DNA of 64,000 bases from Sphingopyxis sp. QXT-31 (GCF_001984035.1 NZ_CP019449.1:806001-870000); one strand, 5' to 3'. Positions 36,502-46,985 are shown, counted from the stretch's first letter. Notes: generated by a model not told the origin, from the sequence alone. Program-made: numbers and translations.

Positions 36502-37122
36502 ATGAGCGGGTTCGAGTTCGTCTTTTCGCTGTTCGGGCTGATCCTCGGCCTCGCGCTCGCCGAGGGGCTGGGCGGGCTGGCGCGCGCGATGAAGGCCAGC
36601 CACCGCGTGCGCATCGGCTGGCCGACCGCACTGCTCGGGCTGTTCGTGTCGTGCGACGTCGTCACCTTCTGGATGTACGGCTGGGCGGTGCGCGAGCTGA
36701 TCCCGATCAGCTGGCCCGTGCTGTTCGGCGGCTTCCTGGTCACCGCGCTCTATTTCGTCGCCGCGAGCCTCGTCTTCCCCGACGACCCCGAGGAATGGAG
36801 CGACCTCGATGCGCATTTCGACAAGCAGCACCGCCGCGTGATCGGCGCGGTGCTGCTGTGCAATATCGCGCTGCTGGCCAGCGTCGCGTGGCTCGCGACC
36901 TTCCCGGCGTTCGACCTGCGCAACGCGGTGGTGACGTGGAGCTTCTTCCCCGTGTCGGCGCTGGCGCTCGCCGCGAAGGACCTGCGCAACGCGGTGGTGA
37001 CGTGGAGCTTCTTCCCCGTGTCGGCGCTGGCGCTCGCCGCGAAGGACCGGCGCGTCGTGGTGGGGTGTCTGGCCTGGTTGATCGCGCTCTACCCGCTGTC
37101 GGCGGTGTGGCACGCTGGATAA
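36502..37122 (+). CDS. Small membrane protein of unknown function with internal duplication
   Basis: A 206-residue inner-membrane protein with about five or six hydrophobic segments, starting MSGFEFVFSLFGLILGLALAEGL. This start resembles a widespread unnamed family of short sphingomonad membrane proteins. Residues 138-159 and 160-181 are identical copies encoded by an exact 66-bp tandem repeat, each holding one hydrophobic stretch. The ATG at 36502 is preceded by GGGGGG; the longer frame upstream runs through repeats. Function unknown. Confidence 0.72.
   Translation: MSGFEFVFSLFGLILGLALAEGLGGLARAMKASHRVRIGWPTALLGLFVSCDVVTFWMYGWAVRELIPISWPVLFGGFLVTALYFVAASLVFPDDPEEWSDLDAHFDKQHRRVIGAVLLCNIALLASVAWLATFPAFDLRNAVVTWSFFPVSALALAAKDLRNAVVTWSFFPVSALALAAKDRRVVVGCLAWLIALYPLSAVWHAG
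36913..37044. repeat. Exact 66-bp tandem duplication inside a CDS
   Basis: Units at 36913-36978 and 36979-37044 are identical at all 66 positions. The frame is preserved and adds 22 residues. Confidence 0.95.
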
Positions 37123-37221
37123 CTCCCCTCCCATTTATGGGAGGGGTTGGGGGAGGGCCTGTTTGGTGGGTGCGGGACGGCCACAGACCCTCCCCAAACC
37201 CCTCCCGCAAGCCGGAGGGGC
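37123..37221. repeat. Palindromic element between convergent genes
   Basis: AACTCCCCTCCCATTTATGG(GAGGGG) forms a local hairpin. The outer segments GTTGGGGGAGGG and CCCTCCCCAAAC pair across a 40-base centre, and AGCCGGAGGGGCTT ends it. It occupies the whole gap between the membrane protein gene and the convergent uvrA gene and may end transcription from both sides. Confidence 0.75.
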
Positions 37222-37226
37222 TTAAA

Positions 37227-40127
37227 TTATTTCCCCGACGCCAGCATCGGCGCCAGATATTGCCCGGTGTAGCTCCGCGGATTCTTCGCGACCTGCTCGG
37301 GGGTGCCGCTCGCGACGACCTCGCCGCCCTTGACCCCGCCCTCGGGGCCCATGTCGACGATATAGTCGGCGGTCTTGATGACGTCGAGGTTATGCTCGAT
37401 CACGATCACGCTGTTGCCCTGCTCGACCAGCGCCTGCAGCACTTCCAAGAGCTTGCGCACATCCTCGAAATGCAGGCCGGTGGTGGGCTCGTCGAGGATG
37501 TAGAGCGTCTGCCCGGTCGAGCGGCGCGACAGCTCCTTGGCGAGCTTGACGCGCTGCGCCTCGCCCCCCGACAGCGTCGTCGCCTGCTGCCCGACCTTGA
37601 TATAGCCGAGCCCGACGCGGACGAGCATCGCCATCTTCTCTCGGATCGACGGCACCGCCTTGAAGAATTCGGCGGCATCCTCGACCGTCATGTCGAGCAC
37701 GTCGGCGATGCTGTGCCCCTTGAACTTCACCTCGAGCGTCTCGCGGTTGTAGCGTTTGCCGTGGCACGTCTCGCACGTCACATAAACGTCGGGCAGGAAG
37801 TGCATCTCGATCTTGATCAGGCCGTCGCCGGTGCAGGTCTCGCAGCGCCCGCCCTTGACGTTGAAGCTGAAGCGCCCGGGCTTGTAGCCGCGCGCCTGGC
37901 TTTCGGGCAGCCCCGCGAACCAGTCGCGGATGATCGTGAAGGCGCCCGTATATGTCGCGGGGTTCGAGCGCGGGGTGCGGCCGATCGGCGACTGGTCGAT
38001 GTCGATGACCTTGTCGCAATGCTCCAGCCCCTTCAGGCTGTCGTGCGGCCCCGCGACCATGCGCGCGCCGTTGAGCACGCGCGCCGCGCTGGCGTAGAGC
38101 GTGTCGATGATCAGGCTCGACTTGCCGCTGCCCGACAGGCCGGTGACGCAGGTGAAGGTGCCGAGCGGGATCTTGACCGTCACATTGTCGAGGTTGTTCG
38201 CGCGCGCGCCCTTGAGCACCAGGTCGAAGCCATTGCCCTTGCGGCGGTGCTTCGGGATTTCGATGCGCTTGGTGCCGTTGAGATAGGCCGCGGTCAGGCT
38301 CTTCTCGCTCTTGAGCACCTCGTCGAGCGTCCCCTCGGCGACGATCTCGCCGCCGTGGAGCCCCGCGCCGGGACCCATGTCGACGACATAGTCGGCGTGG
38401 CGGATCGCATCCTCGTCATGCTCGACGACGATCACCGTGTTGCCGAGGTCGCGGAGGCGCTTCAAGGTCGCGAGCAGCCGGTCGTTGTCGCGCTGGTGGA
38501 GGCCGATGCTCGGTTCGTCGAGGACGTAGAGTACGCCGCTGAGCCCGCTGCCGATCTGCGAGGCGAGGCGGATGCGCTGGCTCTCGCCGCCGCTGAGCGT
38601 GCCGCTGGTGCGGTTGAGGTTGAGGTAATCGAGCCCGACATTGTTGAGGAAGCCGAGCCGCTCGTTGATCTCTTTCAGGATCGCCTTGGCGATCTGCCGC
38701 TGCGTGTCGTTCAGCTTCTCCTCGAGCGTGCCGAACCACTCGAGCGCGTCGGCGACCGAGCGCTGCGCCGACAGGCTGATATTCTCGCCCGCGATCTTCA
38801 CCGCGAGCGGTTCGGGGCGCAGCCGCGCGCCGTGGCACGTCTCGCACGGCTGCGGCGTCTGATATTTCGACAGCTCCTCGCGCATCCACGCGCTCTCGGT
38901 CTGCAGCAGCCGGCGGTTGAGATTGCCGATCACCCCCTCGAACGCCTTGTGCGTCGTGTAACTGCGCCGGCCGTCCTTGAAGGTCAGCTCGACCGGCTTG
39001 CCACCGGTGCCATAGAGGATCACGAGCTGCACCTCGCCAGGCAAGTCCTGCCACGGCGTCGTCAGGTCGAAGCCATAGGCTTTGCCCAGGCTTTCAAGCA
39101 CTTGCATATAATAAGGCGAGGGCGGGTTCGATTTCGCCCACGGCACCACCGCGCCCTTCTTCAGGCTCAGCGCATGGTTGGGGACGACCAGGTCGGGGTC
39201 GAACTCCTGCCGCTCGCCGAGCCCGTCGCACGCGGGGCAGGCGCCCTGCGGCGCGTTGAAGCTGAACAGCCGCGGTTCGATCTCGGCGATGGTGAAGCCC
39301 GACACGGGGCAGGCGAATTTCTCCGAGAAGATCAGCCGGTTCGCGGGAATGCCCGCGCCCTTCATCGCGCCGCCGGTGTCTTCCTCCTCGCGCCCCGGCA
39401 CGGGACCGTCGGCGAGGTCGACATAAGCAAGCCCCTCGGCGAGCTTCAGCGCGGTCTCGAAACTGTCGGCGAGCCGCGTGCCGAGACCCTCACGGACTGC
39501 GATGCGGTCGACGACCACCTCGATGTCATGCTTGTATTTCTTGTCGAGCGTCGGCGCCTCGCCGATCTCGTAGAATTCGCCATCGATGCGGACGCGCGTG
39601 AAGCCGTCCTTCTGCCACTGCGCGAGTTCCTTCTTATACTCGCCTTTGCGCCCACGCACGACCGGGGCGAGCAGATAGGCGCGCGTGCCCTCGGGCAATT
39701 CCATCACGCGGTCGACCATCTGGCTGACCGTCTGCGCGCTGATCGGCTCGCCGGTTTCGGGCGAATAGGGGATGCCGACGCGCGCCCACAGCAGGCGCAT
39801 ATAGTCGTAGATTTCGGTGACCGTCGCGACGGTCGAGCGCGGGTTGCGGCTGGTCGTCTTCTGCTCGATGCTGATCGCCGGCGACAGCCCGTCGATATGC
39901 TCGACATCGGGCTTTTGCATCATTTCGAGGAACTGGCGCGCATAGGCGGACAGGCTCTCGACATAGCGCCGCTGGCCCTCGGCATAGATGGTGTCGAAGG
40001 CGAGGCTCGACTTGCCGCTGCCGCTGAGGCCGGTGATGACGACCAGCGCATCGCGCGGCAGGTCGACGTTCACGCCCTTCAGATTATGCTCGCGCGCACC
40101 GCGCACCGAAATATGGGTGAGACTCAT
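37227..40127 (-). CDS. uvrA: Excinuclease ABC subunit A
   Basis: A 966-residue damage-recognition ATPase of nucleotide excision repair. It has two ABC modules: Walker [10 protein letters not shown] at 33-41, a second [10 protein letters not shown] in the C-terminal half, and signatures [12 protein letters not shown] and [12 protein letters not shown]. Zinc-binding [24 protein letters not shown] and CETCHGKR pairs are present. Length is normal. It is divergent from the M64-like peptidase gene. I see no clear LexA box, but did not search exhaustively. Confidence 0.98.
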   Translation of the reverse strand: MSLTHISVRGAREHNLKGVNVDLPRDALVVITGLSGSGKSSLAFDTIYAEGQRRYVESLSAYARQFLEMMQKPDVEHIDGLSPAISIEQKTTSRNPRSTVATVTEIYDYMRLLWARVGIPYSPETGEPISAQTVSQMVDRVMELPEGTRAYLLAPVVRGRKGEYKKELAQWQKDGFTRVRIDGEFYEIGEAPTLDKKYKHDIEVVVDRIAVREGLGTRLADSFETALKLAEGLAYVDLADGPVPGREEEDTGGAMKGAGIPANRLIFSEKFACPVSGFTIAEIEPRLFSFNAPQGACPACDGLGERQEFDPDLVVPNHALSLKKGAVVPWAKSNPPSPYYMQVLESLGKAYGFDLTTPWQDLPGEVQLVILYGTGGKPVELTFKDGRRSYTTHKAFEGVIGNLNRRLLQTESAWMREELSKYQTPQPCETCHGARLRPEPLAVKIAGENISLSAQRSVADALEWFGTLEEKLNDTQRQIAKAILKEINERLGFLNNVGLDYLNLNRTSGTLSGGESQRIRLASQIGSGLSGVLYVLDEPSIGLHQRDNDRLLATLKRLRDLGNTVIVVEHDEDAIRHADYVVDMGPGAGLHGGEIVAEGTLDEVLKSEKSLTAAYLNGTKRIEIPKHRRKGNGFDLVLKGARANNLDNVTVKIPLGTFTCVTGLSGSGKSSLIIDTLYASAARVLNGARMVAGPHDSLKGLEHCDKVIDIDQSPIGRTPRSNPATYTGAFTIIRDWFAGLPESQARGYKPGRFSFNVKGGRCETCTGDGLIKIEMHFLPDVYVTCETCHGKRYNRETLEVKFKGHSIADVLDMTVEDAAEFFKAVPSIREKMAMLVRVGLGYIKVGQQATTLSGGEAQRVKLAKELSRRSTGQTLYILDEPTTGLHFEDVRKLLEVLQALVEQGNSVIVIEHNLDVIKTADYIVDMGPEGGVKGGEVVASGTPEQVAKNPRSYTGQYLAPMLASGK

Positions 40128-40293
40128 GGGAGGGGTGTGTTCCAGATTTGTTCTTGGCGCGCAAGTGCGCGTTTCGCATGGGAGATAGGTATCCGGACGC
40201 GGTATCGCAACGAAGCGATTTGACGTATCGGTCCTATACGCGGACCGGCGGTTGCCGGTCTATCGACGCATCGGCCACGGCGGAGCGGACCCT

Positions 40294-41481
40294 ATGGCAA
40301 AGCTGACCATTCCCGGCACCGCGCTCGACGCGCTTTCGCGATCGGCGCAGATCGGCGTGTCTGCGAGCGAGTGGCAAAGCTCGGAGATGTTCGAGCGCGC
40401 GCGGGTGGAATCGCTGCGCGCGCTCTGGTTCGACGGCGAGGGGCGGCAGATCGGCGAGGAAGTGGCGCTCGAGCCCATAACCTTCGATTTGGCCGAGGGG
40501 TTCGCGCCCGACGGGCGGATCGGCGCCGAGCCGGTCGCGCGCGACATCGACCTTCGCGGCGAATTGCCGCCCGCTGCCGAGCATCTGATGCTGCAATGGG
40601 GCGCTGAGCGGCTGACCGTGCGCGCCGAGGAGCTGGTCCGCGCCGACGGCATGCCCGGCGCGCCGTTACGCCGCAAATTCCCCGACGAGGCGCGCAGCTT
40701 CTATTATCCGGTGATTTCGGACGGCTTCCTCGACGCCGAGACCTTCTTCGCGCATGTCGCCGACCTGACCGGCTGGATGCGCGAGCAGCAGCCGTTCGAC
40801 GGCGCCGAACTCGAACCCGTGTTCGGCATGGAGGCGCTGTTCTGGGCGGCGCCCGGCGAGGCCAAAAGCCATTTCGGCGCCCCGCTGACCGGCGACATGA
40901 TCTGCGCGGTCGGCGTGGGCACGCCCGTGCTGCTGGGATCGCGCGAGGACGCCGCGCGCAAGCTTCGCGCCTTCCTGCTCGATGGCCAGGGCCTGATCCT
41001 GATGAACAGCAGCCAGCGCGGTGGCGCAGGAGGCAGCGCGCCGCACGACTTCCCGGCGTGGGCCAGCATCAACGCCTGCCCCGGCGAAGACTGGCGCCGC
41101 ATCGCGCTGCACGAGATCGGGCACAGTCTGGGGCTGGAGGACGAATATGTCCTGCCCGACCTGCCGGTCTATGCGACCTGGCGCGACATGGCGTTCGACT
41201 CCGGCGCCAATGCGACGAGCAAGGCGAACCCCGGCAAGGCGCCGTGGAAGACGCAGCTCAACCTGGGCGACGACGAAGGCCGGCCGACGGTCAGCCACGC
41301 CGATCAGGACGGCGGCTGGGTCGATCCGCGGCCCGGCGGCAAACCGCTGGTCGGCACGGTGGCGGGCGCGCATTATCACGAGAAATATTTCCGCCCGTCG
41401 GGCGACTGCCTGATGCGCAGCCTCGCCGCCCCGCATTTTTGTCCGGTTTGCCAGCGGCATATCGTCGACAAGCTGCGCTAG
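40294..41481 (+). CDS. M64-family (IgA peptidase-like) zinc metallopeptidase
   Basis: A 395-residue protein. The zinc motif HEIGHSLGLEDEY starts at His273, with His277 as second ligand and the downstream acidic residues of the extended motif. The C-terminal region contains CLMRSLAAPHFCPVCQRHI, typical of the M64 group. No signal peptide is visible, so export is uncertain. The ATG at 40294 follows CGGAGCGG; 14 extra codons upstream are possible. Substrate unknown; the IgA label is only a family name. Confidence 0.83.
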   Translation: MAKLTIPGTALDALSRSAQIGVSASEWQSSEMFERARVESLRALWFDGEGRQIGEEVALEPITFDLAEGFAPDGRIGAEPVARDIDLRGELPPAAEHLMLQWGAERLTVRAEELVRADGMPGAPLRRKFPDEARSFYYPVISDGFLDAETFFAHVADLTGWMREQQPFDGAELEPVFGMEALFWAAPGEAKSHFGAPLTGDMICAVGVGTPVLLGSREDAARKLRAFLLDGQGLILMNSSQRGGAGGSAPHDFPAWASINACPGEDWRRIALHEIGHSLGLEDEYVLPDLPVYATWRDMAFDSGANATSKANPGKAPWKTQLNLGDDEGRPTVSHADQDGGWVDPRPGGKPLVGTVAGAHYHEKYFRPSGDCLMRSLAAPHFCPVCQRHIVDKLR

Positions 41482-41655
41482 CCGCGGGGCGGGCGCGCTG
41501 CGGCGGCCGCCGATACGCCCCGCATTTCCACCAACTCCCCAAAGGCTTCGACCAATGTCCGGCCAAAATCTTGACCCTGCCGGGCGGCGGGCGGACAAAG
41601 CTGGCATGTCCGCGGCCCGCCGGGAACGGGTGCGCGCACGAAAGGAGCTGGGGAA

Positions 41656-43734
41656 ATGAAGAAACTTCTGGGTGGGGCCGCGGGCCTCGCAATGGCCGCG
41701 GCGTTGGCCGCGGTGCCGGTGCTGGCGAACGACATGGCGCCCATGGCGTCGCTCAAGGCCGATGGCGCGGGCGAGGCGTCGGCGAAGGACGAAGGCTCGC
41801 TGAAGGCGCTGACCTTCGGCAGCTGGGGCGTCGACCTTGGCGCGCGCGACACCAGCGTAAAGCCGGGCGACGATTTCGATCGCTTCGCCAATGGCGGCTG
41901 GTTCGCCAAGACCGAGATACCGGCCGACCAGGCGTCGGCGGGGGTCGATTACGACGTCTATAATTTGACCCAGCGCCAGCTGCGCCAGGTCGTCACCGGC
42001 GCGCCGGCGACGAGCCAGGTCGGCGGCCTCTACCAGAGTTTCGCCGACGAGGCGCGCGTCGAGGCGCTGGGCGCCAAGCCGCTGATGGCCGACCTCGCCA
42101 AGGTCGCGGCAATCAAGGACAAGAGCGAGATGGCGCGCTTCATGGGCGCGTCGCAGGGCGCGTTCGGTACGACGATCGTCGGCGGCGGGCCTTATGCCGA
42201 TACCGACGATCCGACGATCAATGTGCTGTGGCTGGGGCAGGGCGGGCTGGGCCTGCCCGAGCGCGAATATTATCTCGACGACCAGTTCAAGCCGCAGCGC
42301 GACGCCTATCGCGCCTATATTGTCCGCACTTTGGGACTGACCGGCGCGAAGAACCCCGAGGCCGCCGCCGACGCGATCATGGCCTATGAGACCGAGATCG
42401 CGAAGGTCAGCTGGAAGATCGCCGACCGCCGCGACATCGGCAAGATCAACAACCCGATGTCCTCGGCCGAACTCGCCGCCTATGCGCCCGGGCTCGACTG
42501 GAACGCGTGGTTCGCGGGGGCCGGGATCGGCCCGCAAAAGCGCATGATCGTCAACGAGACGACCGCGATCCGCGACATTTCGGCGCTCTATGCCAAGACG
42601 CCGCTCGACACGCTGAAGCTGTGGCAGCAATTCCATGTCGCCAACCAGGCCTCGCCCTATCTGTCGAAGGCCTTCGTCGACAGCCGCTTCGACTATACCA
42701 AGGTGCTGAGCGGGGTGAGCGAGCTGCGCCCGCGCTGGAAACGGGGGCTGACGCTCGTCGACGGCAGCCTCGGCGAGCTGGTCGGCGAGACCTATTCGCA
42801 GCAATATTTCCCCGCGAGCGCCAAGGCGAAGATGGAGGCGCTGGTCGCCAACCTCAAGCTCGCGATGGGCGACCGTATCCGCGCGAACAGCTGGATGGCG
42901 CCCGCCACCAAGGAAGCCGCGCTCGCCAAGCTCCAGAAGATGGACGTCATGGTCGGCTATCCCGACAAATGGCGCGACTATTCGGGGCTAAAGATCGACG
43001 CCGCCGATCTTTATGGCAATGTCCAGCGCAGCGGGAAGTTCGAATATGCCTATCAGCTGGGCGAACTCGGCAAGCCCGTCGACCGCAAGAAATGGTCGAT
43101 GAACCCGCAGGAAGTGAACGCGTATAACGGCGGGCTGGAGAACAAGATCGTGTTCCCCGCGGGCATATTGCAGGCGCCTTATTTCAGCGAGACCGTCGAC
43201 GATGCGGTCAATTATGGCGCGATCGGCGCCGTCATCGGCCACGAGATCATCCACGGCTTCGACGACCAGGGGCGCAAGATCGACGCCAATGGCGCGGTGC
43301 GCGACTGGTGGACCCCGGAGGACGCGGCGAAGTTCGACGCCGCGGCCAAGGCGTTCGGCGCACAATATGCGACCTATGAGGCGGCGCCCGGCGCCTTCAT
43401 CAACCCCGACCTCACGATGGGCGAGAATATCGCCGACCTCGCGGGGCTGGAGGTCGCCTATGACGCCTATCATCGTTCGCTCGGCGGCAAGCCCGCGCCG
43501 GTGATCGATGGGCTGACCGGCGACCAGCGCTTCTTCCTCGCCTTCGCGCAGGCGTGGCGCGACAAGGCGCGCGAGGATTCGATCAAGCAGCAGGTGGCGA
43601 GCGACCCGCACAGCCCCGCGCGCTGGCGGATCATCGGCCCGGTGCGCAACGTCGACGCCTGGTACACGGCGTTTGGCGTCGGCACCGACGCCAAATATTA
43701 TCTGAAGCCCGAGGATCGCACCAAGATCTGGTGA
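41656..43734 (+). CDS. M13-family zinc metallopeptidase (neprilysin/PepO-like)
   Basis: A 692-residue exported peptidase with a signal peptide (KKLLGGAAGLAMAAALAAVPVLA). The zinc motif HEIIH is at 529-533, followed by GENIADLAGLEVAYDAY, which supplies the third ligand, and a C-terminal PxRWRIIGPVRNVDAWYTAFGV region. VNAYNGGLENKIVFPAGILQ is the family's substrate-binding loop. It should cut oligopeptides in the periplasm. AAGGAGCTGGGG precedes the ATG. Confidence 0.95.
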   Translation: MKKLLGGAAGLAMAAALAAVPVLANDMAPMASLKADGAGEASAKDEGSLKALTFGSWGVDLGARDTSVKPGDDFDRFANGGWFAKTEIPADQASAGVDYDVYNLTQRQLRQVVTGAPATSQVGGLYQSFADEARVEALGAKPLMADLAKVAAIKDKSEMARFMGASQGAFGTTIVGGGPYADTDDPTINVLWLGQGGLGLPEREYYLDDQFKPQRDAYRAYIVRTLGLTGAKNPEAAADAIMAYETEIAKVSWKIADRRDIGKINNPMSSAELAAYAPGLDWNAWFAGAGIGPQKRMIVNETTAIRDISALYAKTPLDTLKLWQQFHVANQASPYLSKAFVDSRFDYTKVLSGVSELRPRWKRGLTLVDGSLGELVGETYSQQYFPASAKAKMEALVANLKLAMGDRIRANSWMAPATKEAALAKLQKMDVMVGYPDKWRDYSGLKIDAADLYGNVQRSGKFEYAYQLGELGKPVDRKKWSMNPQEVNAYNGGLENKIVFPAGILQAPYFSETVDDAVNYGAIGAVIGHEIIHGFDDQGRKIDANGAVRDWWTPEDAAKFDAAAKAFGAQYATYEAAPGAFINPDLTMGENIADLAGLEVAYDAYHRSLGGKPAPVIDGLTGDQRFFLAFAQAWRDKAREDSIKQQVASDPHSPARWRIIGPVRNVDAWYTAFGVGTDAKYYLKPEDRTKIW

Positions 43735-43737
43735 GGC

Positions 43738-45285
43738 TCAGTCGGGCAGGGCGGGGGCGGCGGTCGGTCGTCCCCGCCACGCCATCACGCCGAGCGACAG
43801 CGCGGCGCCCACGATCACGAACAGCGCGGGAAAGCCGCCGAGCACCGACATCATGCGGATGCCGTCGATTCCGGCCGCGGCGACGAGCACCATCGCGACC
43901 AGCCCGACCGTGACGCCCCAGACGACCTGGATCCACAAGGCAGCCTCGGGCCGCTCGGGGCTGATCCCGTGCGTCGACAGCGCGCTCATTGCCGAGACAT
44001 TGGCGTCGGCGCCCGCCACATAGGACAGGAAGATCGCGAACAGCATGGTCGCGGTCACCACCGACCCGCCGCCGAGCGCGTCGAACAGGCGGAACAGCAC
44101 GGGGTCGGGGCCTTGGCTCGACAGGATCGCGAACAGGCTGGCGCCGCTCTGCTGGTCGAGGATGATCGTCGCGCCGGCGATCGCGGTCATCCACACCGCG
44201 CCGAACAGCGCGGGCAGGATCAGGTTGAACAGGATGAAGGCGCGCACGCTGTAGCCGACCGCGAGGCGGCCGAGGAACAGCGCGGTCACCGGCGCCCAGG
44301 CCATCCAGTTCGCCCAGTTGAAGATCGTCCATTGCCGGTGCCAGTCGCGGTCGACGTCGAGCCCCAGGTTGCGCGGGATGAAGGTGGAGGCATAGTCGGC
44401 GCCGCCGCGCAGCGACAGGCCGAACATCTGCGCCGTCGGACCCGCCAGCAGCACGAAGGCGATGATCGCGAAGAAGATCCAGGTGTTGAGCACCGACAGC
44501 CCGGCGATGCCCTTCTGCAGGCCGGTCGCGGCCGAGATCAGGAAACTCGCGACGATCGCGATCATGATGCCCCAGCGCAGCCCTGCGCCGCCCGCGAAGC
44601 CGCCGAGCCCCTCGATCCCGCCCGCCAGCGCCAAAATGCCGGCGCCCATCGACGCCGCCATGCCCGCGACGAGCGCGTAGAGGCAGATGATGTCGATGCC
44701 CGACCCGACGGGCCCATGCGCGCGCTGGCCGAGCAAAGGCACGAACAGCGACGACAAGCTGAACGGCTCGCGACGGTTGTAATAGACGAGCGCGAAGGCG
44801 AGCGCTGCGACGGTGTAGATGCCATAGGGCGTCAGCGTCCAGTGGAGGAACATCGTCGACATGGCGAAGGCCGCGGCTTCGTCGCTGCCGGGTTTCAGCC
44901 CCAGCATCGTCGGCGGCGTGTTGAGGTGGAACAAAGGCTCGGCGGCGCCCCAGAACAGGATGCCCGTCGCGATGGTGGTGCACAACATCACCGCGAACCA
45001 GCGCCAGCGGCCGAGCAAAGGCTTGGCGCCCGGCCCGCCGATGATCGTCTTGCCGATCGGCGACACCGCCACCGCCGCGAGCAGGACAAGGAAGGCGACC
45101 CCTGCGACCGCAAAGGCCGGGCCGAACCAGGCGAGCACCCAGTTGTTGATCGCGACCTCGGCGGCAAAAAAGGCCTCGCGCTGCCACAGGCTCGCCAGCA
45201 CCGCCGCCGCCAGCACGGCAAGCGGGACGAAGAAGACCGGGCGGTTCAGGCGGCGCGGCGCAGCGTCGGACAACAAATTTCCCAT
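43738..45285 (-). CDS. BCCT-family transporter (betaine/choline/carnitine type)
   Basis: A 515-residue protein with about 12 TM helices. The family signature region appears as WTIFNWANWMAWAPVTALFL, and the glycine-rich helix as GMAASMGAGILALAGGIEGL. Members carry quaternary ammonium compounds with sodium or protons; substrate unknown. The start at 45285 is the last ATG before the conserved first helix; an ATG at 45312 is possible. It ends three bases from the convergent M13 gene. Confidence 0.88.
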   Translation of the reverse strand: MGNLLSDAAPRRLNRPVFFVPLAVLAAAVLASLWQREAFFAAEVAINNWVLAWFGPAFAVAGVAFLVLLAAVAVSPIGKTIIGGPGAKPLLGRWRWFAVMLCTTIATGILFWGAAEPLFHLNTPPTMLGLKPGSDEAAAFAMSTMFLHWTLTPYGIYTVAALAFALVYYNRREPFSLSSLFVPLLGQRAHGPVGSGIDIICLYALVAGMAASMGAGILALAGGIEGLGGFAGGAGLRWGIMIAIVASFLISAATGLQKGIAGLSVLNTWIFFAIIAFVLLAGPTAQMFGLSLRGGADYASTFIPRNLGLDVDRDWHRQWTIFNWANWMAWAPVTALFLGRLAVGYSVRAFILFNLILPALFGAVWMTAIAGATIILDQQSGASLFAILSSQGPDPVLFRLFDALGGGSVVTATMLFAIFLSYVAGADANVSAMSALSTHGISPERPEAALWIQVVWGVTVGLVAMVLVAAAGIDGIRMMSVLGGFPALFVIVGAALSLGVMAWRGRPTAAPALPD

Positions 45286-45402
45286 CGGCAAGGATGCGGT
45301 TGGTAACAGCATGGCGGTGCAGAACGCGGCGGTCAAATGGTTCGGAACGCCCCATGCCGATGCGCGTTCTGGTCGCAGGATCATCCTCTAAGGAGAGCTT
45401 CG

Positions 45403-45771
45403 ATGACGAAGACCTTGTTCATGGCGGCGAGCGCGTTCGCCCTCATCGCCGGATCGGCGCACGCCTTCGAGCCGCTGCCCGACGGCACCACCACCGAAGA
45501 GCGCGCCAACACCGCGCGGCTCAACGCCGAGCAGAAGGCGCGCGCCGACGCCGAAGCTGCGGCCTATCAGCAGCAGGTTGCCGCGGTCGCTCAAGTCGAG
45601 GCGAACTCGCAAGCGGTCTTCGCCGAGGAAACCGCGGCCTATGAGGCCGAAAAGGCGCGCGTTGCGGCGATGTCGGCCGAAGAGCGGATCAAGTGGGAAG
45701 CCGATGTCGCGGCGTGCAAGGCCGGCGATACCACGCGCTGCGCCGCACCCGCGGTGCCGCCCAAGCCCTAA
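45403..45771 (+). CDS. Small exported coiled-coil protein
   Basis: A 122-residue protein with a signal peptide (MTKTLFMAASAFALIAGSAHA). A long Ala/Glu-rich helix (RLNAEQKARADAEAAAYQQQ...) and a Cys-containing tail (ACKAGDTTRC) follow. AAGGAGAG precedes the ATG. No family recognised. Its stop overlaps the convergent neighbour's stop inside a 16-base perfect palindrome. Confidence 0.75.
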   Translation: MTKTLFMAASAFALIAGSAHAFEPLPDGTTTEERANTARLNAEQKARADAEAAAYQQQVAAVAQVEANSQAVFAEETAAYEAEKARVAAMSAEERIKWEADVAACKAGDTTRCAAPAVPPKP

Positions 45772-46268
45772 TCGATTAGGGCATCCGGCGGGCTGGGCGC
45801 GGTCTCGCTCGCCGGGGCGACGGCCAGGGTGGCGATGACCGGCGGCGGCGCGTCGGTCGCCGTCGCCGCGACCTCGACGGGCACCGGTGACTGCATTACG
45901 ATCGTCCGCGCCGCCGCGGGATCGTCGAAGCGGCCGCCATAGGCATAATCCTGGTCGGGCGGCGATGAATAGTCGATCTCGACCGCGCCCAGTTCGCGGA
46001 ACGCATGATCCATGCGCGCGTCATTCTCCGCCATGCGCGGCATCGCAGCGCCGTAGCCCGGCCCGCAATCATAGCAGGGCTCGCCGAACGAACTCGATAC
46101 GCCGAGCGCGTCGGGATTGCCGGTGACTTCGGCGTAGGACCCATATTCGCTGCCGGCCATCACCTCCTGCCCGACGACGAAATTGCCGAGCAACATCCCG
46201 CCGATCGCCCCGATTCCCGCGGCGCCGGCCCAGATCAGGCTTTTCGGAAGTGCCCCTTTGCCTCGCAT
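45768..46268 (-). CDS. Single-pass membrane or envelope protein of unknown function
   Basis: A 166-residue protein. A basic start and hydrophobic segment (SLIWAGAAGIGAIGGMLLGNFVV) form a membrane anchor or uncleaved signal. The rest is polar, with a CYDC pair and a Pro/Ala-rich tail. The open frame extends far upstream, but the ATG at 46268 gives the natural N-terminus. No family recognised. Confidence 0.65.
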   Translation of the reverse strand: MRGKGALPKSLIWAGAAGIGAIGGMLLGNFVVGQEVMAGSEYGSYAEVTGNPDALGVSSSFGEPCYDCGPGYGAAMPRMAENDARMDHAFRELGAVEIDYSSPPDQDYAYGGRFDDPAAARTIVMQSPVPVEVAATATDAPPPVIATLAVAPASETAPSPPDALID

Positions 46269-46505
46269 GAGGGAGTAACGCCGCGGCGCGAATGGGGTTG
46301 CATGACGATTTCGGGACCGCCCTCCGTCCATTCGTCGATGGAAGATCGACCTTCGTCCGGAAATCGACCGCTCATTCCGTCCGGTCGAACGCCGAATGCA
46401 CGGCGGGGCGGCACCCGGTATCTCTCCAAATGCGGGATACGGGGGCGTTGGCCTTCCCCGGTCCGGGTCCTCGTATCTCGCATCCCCCAAGAGAGGACTC
46501 CCCCC

Positions 46506-46841
46506 ATGACGAAACTTACCCTGATCCTGCTGGCGGTGCCCCTGGCGCTCACCAGCATCTCCGTTCCCGCCGCCGCCGAGGATTTGCGCAGCGTGACGGT
46601 CCATTACGACGATCTCAACCTCGCGAGCCCCAAAGGCCGCGAACGGCTGGAAACCCGCGTCCGCGTTGCGGTCCGCGCGGTCTGCCGTACGAACTCGCGG
46701 CCCACGCTCAGGGAACAGTCCGACTCGCGCGACTGCGAGCGCGTCGCGACCGCGAACAGCGACGCGCAGCTCGCCAGCCTGTTCAACGGCAATGGCACCG
46801 CGCTCGCCGCGCGCGCGCCGGTGGTCGTCGCAGCACCCTGA
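46506..46841 (+). CDS. UrcA-family exported protein
   Basis: A 111-residue protein with a signal peptide (MTKLTLILLAVPLALTSISVPAAA). VHYDDLNLASPKGRERLETR and the Cys60/Cys77 pair (AVC ... DCERVA) are the UrcA pattern found in sphingomonads and caulobacters. Function unknown. AGAGGACTCC precedes the start, and a strong terminator follows. Confidence 0.88.
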   Translation: MTKLTLILLAVPLALTSISVPAAAEDLRSVTVHYDDLNLASPKGRERLETRVRVAVRAVCRTNSRPTLREQSDSRDCERVATANSDAQLASLFNGNGTALAARAPVVVAAP

Positions 46842-46870
46842 CGATGTCCCCGGCCCGACGGCCGGTAAAG

Positions 46871-46901
46871 GGCGGCCATGCTCCGGCATGGCCGCCTTTT
46901 T
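46871..46901 (+). terminator. Rho-independent terminator after the UrcA gene
   Basis: A perfect 11-bp stem (GGCGGCCATGC pairing with GCATGGCCGCC, loop TCCG) is followed directly by TTTTTCTT. It starts 30 bases after the stop codon. Confidence 0.9.
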
Positions 46902-46985
46902 CTTGGCCCCTTGCTGTCCGGGGCCGGGAATTCTGCGGCGAACCGAAGCTTTTGCCACCTAAAAGATTTGCGGTGGAGCTACGCC

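Noticed and set aside
36651-40223. 1190-codon plus-strand open frame opposite uvrA
   Set aside because: It is the antisense shadow of uvrA: high GC keeps stops rare. The translation is Arg/Asp/Leu-rich low-complexity sequence without any family motif.
40666-42804. 712-codon minus-strand frame crossing the M64- and M13-like genes
   Set aside because: It spans two genuine plus-strand genes and the gap between them and shows no conserved motif.
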